Below, piece after piece: positions 22,207-25,006 of a stretch of 25,006 nucleotides of DNA; position 1 is the first letter of the stretch, and each line of letters starts with the position of its first letter. A program made the position numbers and the translations under genes. The notes under the pieces were generated by a model. That model did not search any database, was not told the DNA's origin, and saw only the letters and a program-made list of their open reading frames with translations. Where the stretch lies: the NCBI GenBank assembly GCA_946221495.1, contig CAMIFA010000066.1, positions 1-25,006 on the forward strand, in the 5' to 3' direction. This DNA is from an uncultured cyanobacterium. Its GTDB lineage: Bacteria > Cyanobacteriota > Cyanobacteriia > Cyanobacteriales > Chroococcidiopsidaceae.

Positions 22207-22302
22207 CTTGATAAGTCTTTGATCAAGTTTTGTTTTACTCGTCGAAACGCTAAAAAAAGATTTTTTCAGGAGATTTGGACTTACAGCTGACAGGTTAATT
22301 TT

Positions 22303-23007
22303 ATGAGAGTGCTGCTAGTTGAAGATGAACCAGACCTGGGGTCTGCAATTAAGCGAATCTTAAATCAGGAAAAGTATGTAGTTGACTTGGTTCTAGATGG
22401 CACTAAAGCTTGGGGCTATTTAGAAAACCACTGGACACAGTACACGCTGGCAATCCTTGACTGGTCACTCCCAGGAGTATCAGGTTTAGAACTATGCAAG
22501 CGGCTGCGGACTCGCAGCAGTCCCTTGCCAGTATTAATGCTGACGGCTAGAGACCGGATGGAAGATAAAGTTACTGGCTTGGATGCGGGGGCAGATGACT
22601 ATTTAGTGAAGCCGTTTGGCATGGCTGAACTACTAGCAAGGGTTAGAGCACTCCATCGGCGCTCACCCCAAATTCAGCCCCAGCAACTTCAAGTAGGTAG
22701 CCTCACGTTAGACTATGGAACCAGAGCAGTTTATCGTCTTACGCCGAAGGGTGGCAAGCAGGTAATGCCATTGACTAATAAGGAGTTTCAGCTACTGGAG
22801 TATTTCATGAAGCACCCGAACCAGATTGTTACCAGTGACCAGATTCGGAATCAGCTTTGGGAAGTGAGCGCAGATGCCACCAGTAATGTAGTGGCGGCTC
22901 AAATCCGCTTGCTCAGACGTCAACTAGCGGTAGTAGACAGCCCTCATCTGATTGAAACAATTCACGGTGTGGGCTATCGCCTCAACACTACCGATGCAGC
23001 AAAATAA
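22303..23007 (+). CDS. copR: OmpR/PhoB-family response regulator, CopR-like
   Basis: A 234-residue DNA-binding response regulator. The receiver domain (1-120) has the acidic pair E7/D8, the phosphorylated D53 in LAILDWSLPG, T81 in MLTARD and K103 in VKPFG. The C-terminal winged helix (about 128-230) has LTNKEFQLLEYFMKHPNQIVTSDQI and the usual ending HGVGYRLN. OmpR/PhoB proteins bind as head-to-tail dimers to direct repeats with an 11-bp period, exactly the form of the ten TTTCAT boxes in this window, so this protein is the prime candidate to bind them. The kinase gene overlaps its 3' end by 14 bases. The symbol copR is inferred from gene context (DUF305, RND pumps), as in Synechocystis CopRS. 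The ribosome site is weak. Confidence 0.93.
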   Translation: MRVLLVEDEPDLGSAIKRILNQEKYVVDLVLDGTKAWGYLENHWTQYTLAILDWSLPGVSGLELCKRLRTRSSPLPVLMLTARDRMEDKVTGLDAGADDYLVKPFGMAELLARVRALHRRSPQIQPQQLQVGSLTLDYGTRAVYRLTPKGGKQVMPLTNKEFQLLEYFMKHPNQIVTSDQIRNQLWEVSADATSNVVAAQIRLLRRQLAVVDSPHLIETIHGVGYRLNTTDAAK

Positions 23008-24328
23008 GCTCTTTTCTCAGACCCGTTGGCGACTAGCCAGCTGGTACGCAGCCGTGATGGGCTTCATCCTGGGACTGTGTGGTTTGGGGGTATACCAAGC
23101 AGTTGTCCACGCCCACTGGCAAACTTTAGACCGAGAGTTGGAGTCTGTAGCCGGAACGCTACATGACAGCATTGAAAATACACTGAAGCAACCTGGACGC
23201 TTGGAATTGGCTGCCCAGCAACTTTTGCCAGAGCGGAGGTCAAACCGCCATATTCTAGGGGCGATTCACCAAGGCGACTATTACATACGGTTGTTAGACC
23301 GTTCCAGACGAATTATCGCTCTAGCAGGTTTTCAGCCGGAAGGGTTGCCTCTCACAACGGGAGAAGTCACTTGGCAAACTCTTAAAGATGCCCAGGGCAA
23401 TCGTTATCACCAGATTTCCCTACCATTGCATACACAGGATAATCTTGACTGGGGATATATGCAGATGGGGCGAAGTCTTAAAGACCTTGATGACTACCTC
23501 GCTAATGTGAAATTGATTTTGTTGCTAGGGTTGCCAATTGCCATGATTCTGGTAGGCGGCTCCAGTTGGTGGTTATCCGGGTTAGCAATGCAACCGATTT
23601 ATCAATCCTATGAAAAAATCCAACAATTTACAGCGGATGCTGCCCACGAGCTAAGGACACCATTGGCTGCTACGCAGGCGACGGTCGAATCAGTGCAGCG
23701 AATACCTCACTTGTCTGAACCAGAGGCACGGGACATTCTACGAGCGGTAGAGCGTCAGAACCAGCGGCTAATTCAGCTAGTTACCGATTTGCTGCTGCTG
23801 GCTCGCATGGAGCGGCATCTATTACCAATACGACATCAGGTTTGTTGCCTAAATGACACTGTTAGCGACTTAGTAGAGGAATTGACAGCTTTGGCAATCG
23901 CGGCAGGAATAACGCTAACTTCTGATATAAGAGTATCCAAGCCACTGAATGTTGTAGGTGATGAAGAGCAGCTTTATCGCCTAGTTTCTAACTTAATTGT
24001 TAATGCTATTCAATACACCCCTCCAGGTGGTCGGGTAACTGTTGTTTTAGAGCGCAGCGAGCACCATGCTCTTATCCAGATCCAAGATACAGGCATTGGT
24101 ATTGCACCGAAGGAGCAGCTACGGATTTTTGATCGCTTCTACCGCGTGAGTGGTGATCGCTCGCGTGACACAGGTGGGTCTGGACTGGGGCTAGCGATCG
24201 CCCAGGTAATCGTTCACGCACACCGAGGTAGCTTGCAAGTGCAAAGCGAATTGAGTAAAGGCAGCACTTTTACTATCCGATTGCCTTTAGGAGTTACCCC
24301 GTCTTCAAACATTGGAATTGCTAAATAA
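22994..24328 (+). CDS. copS: Membrane sensor histidine kinase, CopS-like
   Basis: About 444 residues from the ATG at 22994; a TTG at 22952 would add 14 residues but lies deep in the regulator gene, so the ATG is preferred. It has two membrane helices (about 16-37 and 173-195) enclosing a periplasmic domain of about 135 residues, a short linker without an obvious full HAMP domain, the phospho-acceptor H218 in DAAHELRTPLA, and the ATPase domain with NLIVNAIQYTPPGG (N box), DTGIGIAP (G1), RIFDRFYRVS (F) and GGSGLGLAI (G2). It should sense a periplasmic signal, probably copper, and phosphorylate the regulator encoded directly upstream. The periplasmic domain contains several His residues (for example VVHAHW and RNRHILGAIHQ-like stretches) that could take part in metal sensing. 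Coupled by a 14-base overlap. Confidence 0.92.
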   Translation: MQQNKLFSQTRWRLASWYAAVMGFILGLCGLGVYQAVVHAHWQTLDRELESVAGTLHDSIENTLKQPGRLELAAQQLLPERRSNRHILGAIHQGDYYIRLLDRSRRIIALAGFQPEGLPLTTGEVTWQTLKDAQGNRYHQISLPLHTQDNLDWGYMQMGRSLKDLDDYLANVKLILLLGLPIAMILVGGSSWWLSGLAMQPIYQSYEKIQQFTADAAHELRTPLAATQATVESVQRIPHLSEPEARDILRAVERQNQRLIQLVTDLLLLARMERHLLPIRHQVCCLNDTVSDLVEELTALAIAAGITLTSDIRVSKPLNVVGDEEQLYRLVSNLIVNAIQYTPPGGRVTVVLERSEHHALIQIQDTGIGIAPKEQLRIFDRFYRVSGDRSRDTGGSGLGLAIAQVIVHAHRGSLQVQSELSKGSTFTIRLPLGVTPSSNIGIAK

Positions 24329-24593
24329 CACTATGGTTTCATCTAGCAGTCAATAGCTTGTGTAAGGAGTTAAATATTAGTAGTTCAAGACATTCTCATT
24401 ATCTAGTAGCTAAATGGCACTAAGATAAGCACAAATGTCGTATTTTCAGGTATTTCAGCATTTTGAAAAAATGATCGTCATGAAGTAGCGAGAGCAGTGC
24501 TGGGAATTAAAAGTTTTCCTGATTCCCAGACCCTCCCGTTCTCGAAGCTATTTATTTTCTCCAGCCCTTATTAGTCAACGATTTCACCTTAAC
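24329..24593. other. Region after the kinase gene with one long inverted repeat
   Basis: No gene seen. CTGGGAAT (24500-24507) faces ATTCCCAG (24522-24529) with a 14-base loop, and a CGAGA / TCTCG pair lies further out. No T-tract follows. It may be a structured transcript end or the remains of a small mobile element. Confidence 0.3.
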
Positions 24594-24821
24594 TTAGTGC
24601 CATTCCAGTGAGGAGCCTCCAGCAATATCGGTTGCCCAATTGCCAGGGTCCATGTAACCAACTGAAACGAGATAACCGGGTCCCGCAAATGCTAGCATCT
24701 TGCGCCAAAACCCTTTGACATTGAGAATCGAGATACTGCGATGAACCTCTGGCAAGCTAGGGCGATGGTCTGAGAGTGGCATTGCTAAAAGTCTTTCATA
24801 ATTAGCAGTATCATCACACAA
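24594..24821 (-). pseudogene. Truncated NRAMP (MntH-like) divalent-metal transporter
   Basis: A 75-residue frame whose residues 38-70 match the start of NRAMP/MntH transporters: FWRKMLAFAGPGYLVSVGYMDPGNWATDIAGGS, including the helix-1 metal-binding motif DPGN (58-61). After AGGS the expected next helix is missing and the frame ends four residues later at TAA (24594). Functional NRAMP proteins have over 400 residues, so this is a non-functional 5' remnant. A MetPLSDHRPSLPEVHRS lead is typical of cyanobacterial MntH N-termini. The break, like that of the ATPase at about 22010, marks a rearrangement, and it faces the two-component genes convergently. Confidence 0.85.
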
Positions 24822-24953
24822 CTACGCCAAGAAAGACTTTAAGAAAGTTCATGCTCCTCAAGAACTATTTGATTTGCAGCGCAGGAGGGGATGTATGTAA
24901 GTTGGGAAAGTTCAATAACAGTTACTCGTAGCTTGAAGCTGATGGGTACAGAC

Positions 24954-25006
24954 TAGAACTCTTGCAAAAGGGTAAGCAAAGATGTCAAAAGTAGGTTAGA
25001 GGAGAA
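24954..25006. repeat. Possible left end of a second IS-like element
   Basis: TAGAACTCTTGC (24954-24965) matches the reverse complement of GCAAGAGGTCTA (292-303) at 11 of 12 bases, and its orientation is right for the left end of an element running out of the window. The match is short, so this is a suggestion only. Confidence 0.25.

Noticed and set aside
22952..22993. TTG at 22952 as the start of the histidine kinase
   Set aside because: It lies inside the regulator's C-terminal helix region; the ATG at 22994 gives the usual short cytoplasmic lead before the first membrane helix.
24582..24598. TTTCAC-N5-CTTAGT as a TTTCAT-type box
   Set aside because: Too many mismatches in the second half-site and no plus-strand gene follows.

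Overview
The window looks like a cyanobacterial metal-resistance island, most probably for copper. The cyanobacterial assignment rests on many HIP1-type GCGATCGC octamers (for example near 2391, 3287, 4441, 8046, 10790 and 12443), on three DUF2808 proteins (a mainly cyanobacterial family), and on an arrangement recalling the CopRS/DUF305/RND copper system of Synechocystis. I cannot name the genus.

Left half (469-6620), all genes on the minus strand: a MerR-family regulator, a double-cupredoxin membrane protein, a 26-residue hydrophobic micro-ORF, a CopA-type Cu(I) P1B-ATPase, a CopZ/Atx1-like chaperone, two Cys-rich four-helix-bundle (DUF326/Csp-like) proteins, and a DUF305 gene broken by one in-frame amber codon. 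Three promoters here (near 990, 4675 and 5378) share the inverted repeat TCTCCA-N6-TGGAGA (one copy degenerate) in a long 19-20 bp spacer with identical geometry. That is the hallmark of a MerR-type operator, so the MerR protein is the likely regulator of itself, of the chaperone/ATPase/cupredoxin operon and of one Cys-rich protein.

Right half (6980-24328), all genes on the plus strand: a membrane-anchored lambda-lysozyme-like protein, a two-domain DUF305 lipoprotein, an RND adaptor with its HME-type pump, a DUF2808 protein, a second HME-RND pump with a small lipoprotein, a His/Met-rich secreted protein, two more DUF2808 proteins, a small secreted Cys-repeat protein, a truncated P-type ATPase, and an OmpR/PhoB-type response regulator with its histidine kinase. 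Ten exact copies of the direct repeat TTTCAT-N5-TTTCAT (11-bp period, as expected for an OmpR/PhoB-family dimer) lie upstream of almost every transcription unit, including the one that leads into the regulator genes. The main observation is therefore a self-contained regulon whose operator can be read from sequence and which includes several genes of unknown function.

Edges: the left edge carries the 3' end of an IS5-like (DDE_Tnp_4) transposase gene with a possible terminal repeat. The right edge carries a truncated NRAMP transporter gene and a possible matching terminal repeat at 24954. The truncated ATPase, truncated NRAMP gene and amber-interrupted DUF305 gene suggest an island assembled and partly worn down by rearrangement. 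How the products may work together (inference): cytosolic Cu(I) is handled by chaperone and Cys-rich proteins and exported by CopA, and periplasmic metal is bound by cupredoxin, DUF305 and other secreted proteins and extruded by RND pumps. No outer-membrane factor gene is present in the window.
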